Source of the DNA: Phialocephala subalpina
Taxonomy: Eukaryota > Ascomycota > Leotiomycetes > Helotiales > Mollisiaceae
Direction of reading: 5' to 3'
Length of the DNA stretch: 64,000 bases
Assembly: GCA_900073065.1 (NCBI GenBank)
Contig: FJOG01000006.1
Span: 194,829-258,828, forward strand
The position numbers and the translations under genes are program-made. The notes under the pieces were generated by a model. It did not search any database. It was not told the origin of the DNA and was given only the letters and a program-made list of their open reading frames with translations. This document shows positions 53,503 through 64,000 of the stretch, one piece after another. Within the stretch, counting starts at the first letter, position 1. Each line of letters begins with the position of its first letter.

Positions 53503-56324
53503 GGTGGATAGCTCGAAGAAAGAAGATGGAGAAGAGGAGGTCAAGGTTGGCGAGATAAGAAAAGTGATGCTGAGGTGTGATGGAGTTCGACAAGAGAGCT
53601 CTTCAGATCAATATATACTTTGAAGCATCTTTGATAAAGCATATTCCCGTAAGCCAAGTACCAGTGCACCAACAGATCAGACGCGGGACAATGACGGTGC
53701 AAGACTCGGGGAAAAGGCATTGTTCTCGATTCAGCGTAGTATCAACGACACGTAAAAAATTCTGGTTTGGCTCGATATGGTATGCAAGGCAAAAAAGCTA
53801 AATGCATCCTGACAATCAGTTGGGAGACAAAATCGGTGATGGATGATATCATACCGTGGTGTTGACACTGGAACGGTGTCAAGATTATTTCCCTCGCAAC
53901 TCTTGATCCTTCTCAATGGCAGCCTGTCCGTCTTACTGCTTGCAGATCTTACATGATGACGATTTGAAAGCAACGCATTTCATTGGCTAGACCCAAGCTT
54001 GGGGTTGAGGCTCAATATCTAGAGTCCGCGGCACCTCCACTTGGGTCCACACGGGATGAGATCTAAATCGAAGATTCGTGTAGGAAAACAGGATCCGACC
54101 GGTGGAGGAGCAAACGTTTAACTTTAAAACTTCAGATAGGAAAAATGGAGATGCTCTTTCCTAGATAGGAAAGCTCATCAGGTTGAAATGGAGATAATTT
54201 GCGAAGGAGGATCGGCGAATTGCATTATCTCCATATTTCGAGGAACGGCCTTTTGGAGTTTTGGTCGAGACTGATAGATGAATCCGTGAGCTCGATACGC
54301 GAGAGATGGAAGTTTCGGCCTGACAATCGCCACTGTTGACCTCAACACCGCCGAGAATACTGAACATGAGCTGCCTTGTAGCCTCAACGTCACAGAGCTA
54401 TCCTCAGCTGAGACTTCAACCGACGAAACAATGCTTCCTATTTCGCTACACCTGCTGAGGTTGCAGTGTTCCGAACTTCGTCAATGTCATAAATGGCAAA
54501 TAGACAAACCGGAACATGGCCGATGCCACCTCAATGCGGCAACATTGTTGCGCCAAGAAGGAGGATATTCCCGTGCCGTGATACCATTCTGACATTCCCA
54601 TGAACGTGGGCGGTGCTGATGAGGCATGAGGTTGAGAAAACGTGAAGAGGCTCGATGAGTTTGTGTCACGACGTCAAGGTTCGATAGTCTGGAAGTTGGT
54701 CGTCCCAAAAGGTGTGTAGTCGTTATGTAGTCGTTATGTAGTCGTAGAGATCTACACCCCAAAAAGGTTGGCGCTTGAGATGGTCTCCGACGGCGTCTGT
54801 TCGCTTCGATTTAACCCGAGGCGCGATTTTTCCGAGCTGAATCACGAACGACTTCAACCGTCGGAACGTTCCTCGCCTGAATAACCTTATCATTCTACTT
54901 TTGAGTAGGCCGCTGATCGCTCATCGGCCATCTTCTCCTGGCTTGCAACGACTTCACGCCTCGAGCACTGACATCCCCACCAGCTCCTTATCCTGACATC
55001 TTCTCGGAGAGTGGGTCCACCTCGGTATCTTCTCACGACATCGGACGACCAACTGCCACCTCACCTCGGGAGCCATCACCAAAGTCAGTGCCAAGGGCTG
55101 TCACCTCTCTCGAAGTCACATTATCGCGTCAGAGGCGTCCATCAATCGAGTTCGAAAAAGCCTCAACAAGCCTTCAGGGTCTCAGGGCTCATAGGGGTTC
55201 AAGTCCAGAGCACAAGAAGTGCTGCACAAAGAATCTCGAGATAATTCATGTTGGATATGTGGAGATTGATATAAGAAGAAACACGGCACGGCTGCGTGAC
55301 CGTTGGCAGATCACAAATTACAGTTGTGATTCCCCAGAAACGTGCGGGCAGGAGATTAACCTTAAATTTCCCGTGTCTCTGGAGGAGCAACACAGCACGG
55401 CTGAGCAGCACAGGGAAGTTCCTACACACTCTGCAAAGTTCCTGCAGAAAATTTGGGTCCTGCTGAATCGCATGTCTCACGGACTCTTCTCCGCACGCAA
55501 ACTCTGATGACGCCACCTGCTCTTGGCTGTTCATGTTTGGATGAAAGCATCAAAAGCCATCCGCCGTCAGCGCAACCTCACATCCGATGGCGAGGATCTT
55601 CATTGCATAAGTCGCGAAGCTTGCCAGATAAGCTTACCAGATCGGTAGTTAAGCTTGCTTTTAAGCTTCGATACTTCCGGACGCCATCTACATTTAGCGT
55701 CCCGGAAAGATCGAAGAAATCTACGACGGAGCAGTCTCCTTCGGTAGAACGTCCAATCATGTTGTGTTTCGATGTTAAAGGGGCTGACGCGAGTGGCTTT
55801 TTTGATTGTTTGGTTGATCTTCATTCCGAGTTTAGTTCTGGTCATCCAGGAACGTCTTGGCATGTTCATGGAGGTCCGTAGATCCTGAATACTGCAAACT
55901 GATGATGCGGGTCTGCTATCAACAGACCTGCACCAGGTTTTGCTGAACTCAGGGTGGAGCTGCGACTCTGCGAGTGCTGTCGACCGAGGCCTCTCCAGTC
56001 TCGATGGCAAATTACGTATGAGGAGCTGGGGTTGAAGGAACGTGGAGACTCTCATCTCGATCTCATGCTGATTATCAGTGGATTTTTCCACGAGCCACCG
56101 ATGTCAACCTCGTACAGAATCCGAATGAGCGTCATCGGCATATGTGACAGGGACTCATTTCGAGATATATGAAGCTGGTCGATCAGTTCGAAGCTCAATC
56201 TTCTCTTTTCATACCTTCTTCAACATCTCCAAACAGCTTCCTGCCATCCTCATCACTACAGCTTATCTCACCTTCATCTATACTCCATCTACCCTCATCT
56301 AATTAACTCATCAAGCTGTTCAAT
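53503..56324. other. Long intergenic region
   Basis: About 2.8 kb with no supported gene on either strand. It holds the peroxidase promoter (TATATA near 53612), a short GTAGTCGTTAT tandem repeat (about 54716-54745) and, at the right end, a CT-rich leader for the 56325 gene. Confidence 0.45.
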
Positions 56325-58033
56325 ATGCAGACCAAGACCTTCCTTGCCGTCTTCGCTTTAGCGACCGCTGCCGCGGCTGTCCCTGTCCCAAACAGCATCT
56401 GGGGCGCTGAGCCCTCCAAGGTCACAGATATCATGCAATCTGTCGAGAGCGCTATTGGTAGTCCTTTCAATAATGGAAATGGAAACGGTAACGGCAACGC
56501 TGCTGGTGAGTCTACTTCCCTTTTATTCCTTCCATCCTGGTTTAGAAGCTTGGATGACTGCACCCCTACTCCATTGTATCGAACGAATCGACTGACACAC
56601 TTTTAGGGAACGGCAACGACGGAAATGTTAGCCACATAGCACCCATTCGAAAGTTATCTCATACTGACTTTTTTTCAGGCTGCAGGGAACGGCGCGAACG
56701 CAGGTTCTGGAGAGTAAGTCTTCTCTATCAACTCTTTATGAGCATCGCTAACACATCAACAGTGGCAACAAGAAGTACTTTCCGACTTAGGATCGAGTTC
56801 AATCTCGACTTTCGCTCCATGTTTGGATCGTGCTAACCAAACTTCCAGTGACTTTGGAAACTCCAATGATATCCTCAGTAAGTTTCTTCTCCTGAACTTA
56901 CTCACATACGAATTGATGCTAACTCGTCCTCTCACAGGCGGAAACAGCGGCTTGAAGATTGGCCGCAATGACAAGAGCTCTGGCTCTTCTGAGAGCATCG
57001 GTCAATGGGTTGATGGTCTGCTTGGATCGCCGTTTAACAATGGTTCGTGGTCCCCAAACAGATCGTGTGTTTGCTGGAGCGTACCTGCTCCTGCCAAATC
57101 CATGTGTCTGCGATCTGAAGGTAGTTATGCTAACGATATCTGTAGGCAATGGAAATGGTGCGCTGCTCCCGATCTCAAGCCATGCACTTGCGAGAATTTC
57201 GAGATCTCGTCGAGTGCATGCAATTCTTTGTGCGGAATCAGTACTGACGGTGTTTCAACTAGGTGATGGCAACAGCGCAGGAAATGGAAACGACGATAAC
57301 GCCTCTGGCAGTAAGTAAAAAGCAGCAATACCATCATAATCTCAAACTAATATATGTAAGATGGTGCTGGAGCTGGCTCGAATGATGGCAATGGTTTGTG
57401 CATCCTAATCCTCCTTCAGCCATACAATTGCTAACGAGTTTGCAGGAAATGTCTTTGGAAATGGTAACAGTTTTCACGTTCTGCCTTGCTTCGAGTTCTG
57501 CGTTTAACGATGCCTTTAGGAAACGATATCCTATCAGGCAACAGCGGATTGTCAATTGGCAAGAAGGTGAGAAGAACTCCAATCCCCGAGACACCCGGAA
57601 GTTATATTTCCGGTATTGGGGATGCCGCCGGCGAATTGGTAGACGCGGTTGTCGTCCCTCTGGAACCTGGCTTCTCGACCTCCGTTATTGGGAGCCCCTC
57701 AAATAATGGAAATTCAAATGGCGACAACAATAGGTGAGTTGTACTCGTCCCTCGCACTTTATTCCTTGAACAGTCTCGGGACACTTTAAAGAAATACCTA
57801 CTGATTGATCTCCAGTGCCGGAAACAACAATTCCGGCAACGGCTCAAACAACGGCGCAGGAGCTGGCTCCAATAACGGGCAGGTCCTTCCTCTCCACAGC
57901 TCAACACATCAACTAACCGTCTCTAAGAAACGACAACACATTCGGCAACAACAACGACATCCTCTCCAAAGACTGCGGTGTCTGCACCGGCACCATCACA
58001 ATCGGCGGCCCCATAACTATCGGCCGCTCATAA
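56325..58033 (+). CDS. Secreted Gly/Asn-rich repeat protein with micro-exons
   Basis: Thirteen exons fit one frame of 291 residues: 56325-56505, 56607-56626, 56679-56713, 56763-56774, 56849-56877, 56938-57042, 57146-57157, 57263-57310, 57361-57393, 57446-57463, 57520-57733, 57816-57878 and 57928-58033. A signal peptide (MQTKTFLAVFALATAAAA) is followed by GNGNGN-type spacers. The motif NDILSGNSGLxIG occurs twice, with a third variant NDILSKDCGVC at the end. Basic KKVRR and, downstream, KKRQ look like Kex2 sites. Exons 6-10 all begin and end in phase 1, each splitting a Gly codon. The last intron uses a GC donor (GG|GCAGGT). The role is unknown, possibly a wall-associated or processed secreted protein. 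Confidence 0.6.
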
Positions 58034-58086
58034 CCCAACCACAAAACCACAAAGTCACAAATAGAAGCTGACGAAATATCCAACAG

Positions 58087-58326
58087 GTGCGTGACCTTCC
58101 AGACGACGCCCTGGACATCATCCCCGACCAAACCGTCGATGCTCTCCAACTAGACTTCTCACAACTCTTCAGTGATGGACCGACCGATGTAGGCGGTATT
58201 CTTGATGGTGCTATTACGGGGGATGATACGAGTGAGAAGTTTAACGGAAAGAAGAGGCAGGTTTTAACGGGGGTGGAGGATGTTATTGCGCAGGATTTGG
58301 TGGGTCTTATTCCAAGGAAGGAGTAA
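58087..58326 (+). CDS. Probable C-terminal exon of the Gly/Asn-rich protein
   Basis: An 80-residue block opening right after a GCTGAC branch site and CCAACAG acceptor. It reads VRDLPDDALDIIPDQTVDAL, then a Kex2-like GKKRQ and a natural TAA. It looks like the missing C-terminus of the 56325 gene, but no donor in the right phase is visible; the preceding exon runs into TAA at 58031-58033. A mutated donor, a nonsense change or an unusual splice could explain this. Confidence 0.45.
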   Translation: MRDLPDDALDIIPDQTVDALQLDFSQLFSDGPTDVGGILDGAITGDDTSEKFNGKKRQVLTGVEDVIAQDLVGLIPRKE

Positions 58327-59239
58327 GGTGCATGGCATGGCGTATGGGTTGTATATACATACGGAGGCTGGGTCTTTTGGGTGCGCAGATACCTGGTAAT
58401 AATTAATGACTGGGGAGGAAGATAAAGAGGGTGTAATGATTGTGTTTCCTTATGTATAGTACAAAATTGTCGGATTTTGGATCTCTTGGAATGTACTCTA
58501 CTTCTTTTCTCGATTATATCCCTCATCAAGTAATTCGTAATACCTTTGTGACTTCGCAAGTGTTTTATCCTTCATGTTTGTATTTCTCTAAAATACATGT
58601 ATCGAGATTGAATTTGGAGAAGCTCCACATCAGCTCTCTCTGGCGTTCTCCACCTTACGCTGTTAAGTTCACGATCAACTTCATACTTTTCATTTGTTCT
58701 CCGCCAGCATCCCCCAATCGCGCACCTTGTTGCTTTATTTTTCTCCTCACTCAAGAAGATCACTGACATTGCAGAGCGTGGAAATCACCTAATTTTGTAC
58801 AGGCCTTAATCACTAATATTTAGCAAGATATGCTCGAGTCTCAGGGCATTTATCGCTAAAGTTTCAGGCTTTACTGCTTGGAATGCAGCGCCCTGACGCT
58901 GACAGGCGGGGTAATTTACTACGCACTTGTACTTAAATCTCAAGTCACTTTTCTAAAATTTGTTCATTCCGCGTCAATTTCACGATCTCGCTCTTCTATC
59001 TTCCTTCTCCATTTTCTGGAGAGTATGGAGAGTATCTACGTTGAAAGGAATGAATTGCCAAGGGTTCTGGTTGTCTGCTACTCGAGTCCCAGTTTATTGG
59101 TTCCGGACGGAGAATCAGCCCTTCGGCATCCCATAAACGGGGATAAACAATCAATTCCACTGCGGGCAATCCCTGAGCGTACCTTCAGACGGGGAAGAAA
59201 ATGTACGACGGAGCTCACAATGGCAATCCTGCTTGGTCG
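58327..59239. other. Intergenic, nothing recognised
   Basis: Short ORFs without domains; the right part overlaps the upstream portion of the 59240 relic. Confidence 0.35.
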
Positions 59240-59742
59240 AGGTTTATCACCACTGGAGGCTAGTCCAATTTGTACGCGTCGACGTCGAGACTGCATGTTT
59301 CTTAGCAAGACCAGATTGCAATACCATCAGACTCACCAGGTAAGAATGGTGAGGCGGCAACGAAAAAGACCGCACTGACTCCTCACAGGAGACAATGGTG
59401 GCAGAGTCAAGAGATCTGCCTCTTCTACAGAGGTTGATATGCCCGTAACGGAAGGACCAAGAAGAGGCAAGCGCCAAAAGTTGATAGCAATTGAGGCAGG
59501 ACAACCTACATGGACGCCGTTTTCTAAAAGGCAGGAGCAGGGCCATTATTTGCCCGAAGAACTGAGGAGGTTGATGACGATGATGAAGTTGTGATCACCG
59601 GCATGAAGAGTAACTATCTCCGCTACTACTTGGATACTGGCTAACAATGTCACACCGTCGAGAATTGAAACAGTTACGATCGATGATTCTGGACGCAGAA
59701 ATGTATGTCCACATCCACGGTACCGCATACACTCGTGATGTA
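59240..59742 (+). pseudogene. Zinc-finger-like nuclear protein relic
   Basis: The first block (to about 59340) ends in a C2H2-like half, FLSKTRLQYHQTH, directly before a GTAAGA donor. A Lys/Arg-rich block (RVKRSASSTEV, GPRRGKRQKL) follows in one frame, then EEVDDDDEVVITG in another. The parts suit a nuclear protein broken by small indels. Tentative. Confidence 0.28.
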
Positions 59743-60060
59743 TTAGAGCTCAATGTATGGAGGGCAGTGTTAGGGCACAAGTACTGTACATGATAAGTCT
59801 ACCCCACCTCTCAGTGAGTGGACGTTCGCTTCAGGTTTTGACGACTATATTTTAGCGGCTAGTGCTCAGGCTTCAGTGCTCTATCGCTTAATTTTCACGC
59901 TCGAGTCCCCTAAACAAAGCACATCAAGAAATCTTCGGCTTCGCCTAGCAGCCTCACCACAGGGCTAGAACACCTATTGGCGAACACACTCATCAACCAT
60001 CTAAAGAGATTCAAGATGAGCTCGCGAAGCCAGACACTACTCTACGACCAGCATATTTCC
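59743..60060. other. Intergenic, nothing recognised
   Basis: No gene is supported on either strand. Confidence 0.35.
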
Positions 60061-60560
60061 TCATATCATAAACCTCACTTCCGTCTCCCTCGCTTCATGA
60101 CTCGAGGCATCAATCCTATGCCCAACAGCCTCAACGCGCCCATATTTCCTATCTCTCCGTCCATTCTCCATCCACAACAATATACTCAAAGTCGCACTAG
60201 CCACAGTAGCCACAAGACAGAAAGTACACGCCACCCACATCCCCTTTCTATAAAAAGGTGCATCACCAGGTGGAAACACATTCGTCCCCAGCAGCGGTCC
60301 GCACTGACCTACAGTCTGCATAATCCACATACCACCAGCACGTTTCGATCCCGTGGCATTAACGTTTGTGCTCCAAACAAGAATCGTGGAGGTGGTGACG
60401 AAGATGTGGACTGCGAGGAAGATACCGATATATCGTACTACGACGGAGGAACAGTACCGCGTCAGGAGTCAGTGTGCTGTCGGAAAGAACTCCGAGGGTT
60501 GGCTATATACCGTAATGGTTACTGCCCATTCTCTCTAAGACACTGCAAGATAATGGCTAA
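60061..60560 (-). pseudogene. C-terminal fragment of ACS-type MFS transporter
   Basis: On the minus strand, VVVRYIGIFLAVHIFVTT, WSTNVNATGSKRAGGMW, GPLLGTNVFP and APFYRKGMWVACT match the last helices of ACS-family transporters, ending in a hydrophilic tail at 60061. Upstream helices are missing: the frame meets stops near 60470 and then the start of the regulator relic. Only about 130 residues of the usual 450-500 remain. Confidence 0.6.
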
Positions 60561-60612
60561 ATCGACGAGGTAGGCAATTCGAATGATGAAAGACATTAGT
60601 CTACACCTCAAC

Positions 60613-62176
60613 ATGAGAAGGCTAGCACACCTTGAGAAACTTAAACCCGAGGACCTTGAGGTGAGGAAACGTTTGTTTCTTGCCGCATACAGCTGGGATA
60701 AGTCAGTATCTGTAACCCACGACGGCTCAATATCACTCCTAAATATTTGAAGATCTATCAGTATCTGCCTTGGAAGACCTCCTTCCTTGACCGAGATGCC
60801 TTATACACCAGGTAGTTTGAGTAAGTTGAATATATACCAAGCCAAGTTGCTCGTCTCGCCCGCCTAGTCGATCACTCCAATGACGATGAGATGTGGGCAC
60901 CTACCTTCCTTCCAGATGCAGACTTATACCCTCCAAGAAAAAGTTTCAACACTTAAACATTCATCAACTTCTGTCGACTATCTCAGGTAAGACAGAGCTT
61001 TTAGGGCGGTATTTTAATAATGCTAGATTACTAATCGAAATTGTAGCTCATCAGTGAAAGTTATAGCATTGTATACAACGAAAAAAAACCAAACTAAGGC
61101 TCTTACACAGGTGTCATCGAGCTTGAAGAAAAGATACGCGCGTTCTACAAAAGCCTACCACATGACCTACGCATTGAGAACGTTTCATCTATGCAATTCT
61201 GCCCACCACCACATATATTCTCGTTGAAGTAAGTCTAGTCCTGAGGCTCCCTTCGACTGATGAAACTTTAACAAGTCCTTTCTGTAGTATCTTGCATCAT
61301 GTATCACTCATCCTCCTCTACCGGCCGGTCTTCTTCGCATCCATGGCCGCTCAAGATGAAAATCACGACTTCTATCATAGAGCTCACAGGATATCCGTGG
61401 ATGAGACGAGCAAGATCAATGAGGTTCTCAAGGCACACCATCGGACTTTCAACTTCAGAATTCAGACATATCTAGTCTCGTATTGTGTCTACACCGCCGC
61501 TACAATTGATGTGTGCGAAATCAAGAACCAAGACGATACCGCAGCAGCTGCGGCAGCCGAACGACTTTCTATCACGGTGAATATGCTGGAGTCAGAAGCC
61601 AGGCAAACGCCAGGAATTAAGAGAAGTATTGAGATTGTCAAGACACAGTTACGCACTCATACAGAACCGAGTGACCCAAGCCGAGACCGTCTTCAGACAA
61701 ACAAGAGACTAAAGACGGCACAAAAAGACATCAATCCAGAGTATGATGCTCTCATCCTTCATGTGTTATCCTCATTAACATCTGATAGTCGACTTTCCTC
61801 GCAAACTGTCGCTAGAAACGGCGTGCTTACAACGCATGCCCAAGAGGCCACACCACAAGCTCAAGCGCCATTCTCCTCCACGAACAGGCAAAGTAGCTTC
61901 AATTTCGAGCATCCCAAAAATTTCAACAGAGTAGAGTACTCCGAAGACCACCAAGTTGATCACGCACCACAACATCAACCTGTCCAACCTCTCGCTAGTA
62001 TCGATGAAAGAAGTCAATTTGGGCTTGATTTCAATGCAACCAACCAAGACCTGTTGGATCCCGGCATATGGAACCCAAGTGGTGGCTTTGTCCCGAGCGT
62101 ATTGAATTGGAATATGCAGGATATGGATGAAGATGCTGGTTTTGATGTGGATACGTTTTGGTCGTTGACGACTTAA
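60613..62176 (+). pseudogene. Fungal Zn2Cys6-type regulator, C-terminal half only
   Basis: The middle-homology region of fungal regulators is visible as spliced blocks: EDLEVRKRLFLAAYSWDK, ICLGRPPSLTEMPY, NDDEMWAPTFLPDADLYPP, FINFCRLSQ, ELEEKIRAFYKSLPHDLR and, in the last exon (61292-62176), LHHVSLILLYRP followed by an Asn/Gln-rich tail ending in an acidic DMDEDAGFDVDTF stretch. In-frame TAA codons occur after SFNT (about 60955) and after EKKPN (about 61096). The DNA-binding zinc cluster and everything upstream is absent, replaced by the MFS fragment. A 5'-truncated, mutated copy. Confidence 0.6.
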
Positions 62177-62437
62177 TGGCATTGATGAGTCTCATTATCA
62201 AATACAAAAGAGTTCTGACCCAGACATATGTGAGCTATGTCCACATGTACCAAATAATTTTGGACTTTTCCGCTGGCAAAAGTCATGGCTATAATATAGG
62301 AATTTGGCATGTGTGATGAGGCACCAGGATAGACTTCTGAACATTACGAGTAAGTTAAAGGAGAATATACATCTGGATTTCCTTGGCCTGCATTATAACC
62401 TTTGTCACGAATCCAAAGTCCTTGGCACAGAGCAAGC

Positions 62438-62584
62438 TGTTGTAAGGGAGGTTCTATTAAGACCAAACTAAACTAAGGAAAGAAGATCAAGGTTGCGCCT
62501 CGAGGAGAAGTTATATCCCCTGGTTCTGCCGGGCGGTAGGCTAAGCGAGGTCGCGTGAGACTAGGCTAAGCCTAATCTGTGACA
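62438..62584 (-). mobile_element. LTR of a gypsy-type retroelement
   Basis: Read on the minus strand, this about 145-bp block starts TGTCACAGATTAGGC and ends in CTTACAACA (TG...CA ends). It is preceded on that strand by a polypurine tract (GAGGGAGGGG, 62586-62595), which places it as the 3' LTR of an element whose interior lies to the right. Either TGTTG (62438) or TGTAAG (62441) may be the exact edge. Confidence 0.6.
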
Positions 62585-64000
62585 TTACCCCTCCCTCTGA
62601 AGTAAGCTTGTCCGCAAGCTTTTGTTTCTTTTATTCTCTTTCGGAAAAAAAAAACGCTAAAATCAAAATAAAAAATCAAATAACTTTTCTTTTGTGACCA
62701 CGTGAATAGCGGCCTTAGGCTACAAATAAGGAAATTCCCCTTTTTTGGGTTTTAAATATTAATATTAAATTTTAAACGCATTTTTTATCGTTTGCTTTTA
62801 TAATCGATAAAATATCCTTTTTTATATATTCTAATTAGTAATTAAGGTTTTTTAGCGGCCTAAAAAAATATAAATAAATCTCGTGGAATTTTTTTGAGAA
62901 ATAATAAACTCAAATTAAAAGAAAATACTAAATAAAATATTAGATTTTTATTATAATTTTTCTAATTAATTTTATATTAAAAGTAATTCTTCTTTAATTT
63001 TATTATTAGAATCTCTTGTACCTTGTATTTTATATTATTAATAATATTTTCTTTTTCTAATTTTTAATTAATTTATTTAAATAAAAGATTTATTATTATT
63101 TTTTAAATTTTCTTAGCGTAGAAAATATTATAAATTCGATTAAAATATTCTAATAATCGCAATTTGTATAAAAGTTTTATTATCTCGATAATTTCGAATA
63201 ATCTTTTATTCTAATTAATAAACTTTCGATTCGAGCGATAAATTTTTTAAAAAATATTTTTAATATAAATCTAATTTTTAACTTTTTAATCTAATTTTTA
63301 TTTTTTTAATTAATTTATAAAGTATTTTTTTTGCGAAGCTTATATATTAATTTAAGTAATTAATATAAATTTATATAAATTAATAATAAAAGTTTAAACT
63401 TTTTTTCGATTTAATTTCTTTTTAAGAATAATAATTTAAATTGGTTTTTTTTAATCAAAAAAAATATAAATCTTATATTTTTTCTTTATAAAAAATAATA
63501 ATTATTTATTCTAATTATTTTAATAATAATTAATATAATAAATTAAACGTTTTATTTCAAGAGATTTTCGATCTTTTATATATATAATAATAATTATAAT
63601 AACGTTTAATATTATTATTAATTCCAAACTAATAATATTATATTTTTATTAATTGAGTAAATTTAATTTTATTAAAATACCTTGAAAATAATAAGTTATA
63701 TATTTTCTTGATAATTGCGATTCAAAGAAATATAATATTAATTATTTATTTATTAAATATAAAAAACTTATTTTTTCGAAGTAATAAATTATTTCGAAGC
63801 TTTTAAATTATCTCGATTTCATTTCGAATTAAAATTCGATATTCTTTAAAATCTAAAGAAATTTTATTCTTTTTTGAAATCTTATTAATTAATTAAATAT
63901 TATTATAAGGTTTTGATTTTAATTCTTTAAATTCGATTAAAATAAAAATTAATTCGAATAATAATTTTTTAATAATAATTTGATTAATTCGAGATAAAAA
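62585..64000 (-). mobile_element. AT-rich, RIP-like interior of the retroelement
   Basis: From the polypurine tract to the window end the sequence becomes extremely AT-rich (from about 62640). Nearly all remaining CG dinucleotides lie in TCGA-like words, and TAA/TTA are everywhere. No open frame survives on either strand. This is the expected end state of repeat-induced point mutation acting on gag-pol DNA. The element continues beyond the window. Confidence 0.65.

Noticed and set aside
54716..54745. GTAGTCGTTAT tandem copies as a possible satellite or CRISPR
   Set aside because: Only two to three short units with no spacer structure.
55600..56091. 163-residue minus-strand ORF
   Set aside because: Starts with GTG, Arg/Ser-rich and without any motif; likely random.
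59977..60573. 198-residue plus-strand ORF
   Set aside because: Antisense to the MFS fragment, whose helices are recognisable on the minus strand.

Overview
The window reads as genomic DNA of a filamentous ascomycete (Pezizomycotina; a Leotiomycete is my guess). The genes have short 46-125 nt introns with CTRAC-type branch sites, and the families are typically fungal: Zn2Cys6 regulators, DHA1 and ACS major-facilitator transporters, 2EXR, ULD and SprT-like proteins, heme-thiolate peroxidase, xylose reductase and MCR1. The right edge is a very AT-rich, RIP-like gypsy retroelement. No rRNA, tRNA or CRISPR was seen. I worked out exon structures by hand from splice signals and reading-frame continuity.

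Layout. 1-11.3 kb is accessory: disordered or hypothetical ORFs, two decayed SprT-like protease genes, a 10-cysteine secreted protein, a tiny two-exon gene and a ULD-type gene with one internal stop. 12-18 kb is healthy: mitochondrial NADH-cytochrome b5 reductase (MCR1), a DHA1-type MFS pump and a Zn2Cys6 regulator on the opposite strand. 18.2-28.4 kb is a gene graveyard of 2EXR, HNH-like, small Myb-like, BRCT and ACS-transporter relics, with one phosphotransferase ORF that is largely open. 29.2-30.7 kb is an intact six-exon organic-solute-transporter-alpha/TMEM184-like gene.

30.8-51.6 kb is the most unusual part: six copies of one kinase-like protein family. Two lie on the minus strand and both are broken. 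Four lie on the plus strand: one intact, two fused head-to-tail with a single TGA at the seam, and one intact but lacking the usual C-terminal cysteine tail. Three intact housekeeping genes sit between the two groups: an alpha/beta hydrolase, the PP1 regulator Sds22 and D-xylose reductase. All six modules share an N-terminal W-x2-Y-R / EIRD-x-YR segment and a kinase core whose catalytic loop reads HFDxKPxN or HLDxKPxN instead of HRD. Five modules also end in a Cys-rich knuckle.

52-58.3 kb holds a heme-thiolate (chloro)peroxidase and a secreted Gly/Asn-rich protein built from at least 13 exons, several only 12-20 nt long. 58.3-62.2 kb holds further relics: a zinc-finger-like ORF, an MFS tail and the C-terminal half of a fungal regulator. 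A solo-like LTR plus polypurine tract and the AT-rich interior of a gypsy element close the window.

Overall pattern: single-copy metabolic genes are intact, while many members of multicopy families carry stops of the CAA/CAG-to-TAA/TAG or CGA-to-TGA type plus one-base frameshifts. This suggests mild RIP-like mutation and decay aimed at duplicated families. That is inference; it needs paralogue alignments to test.
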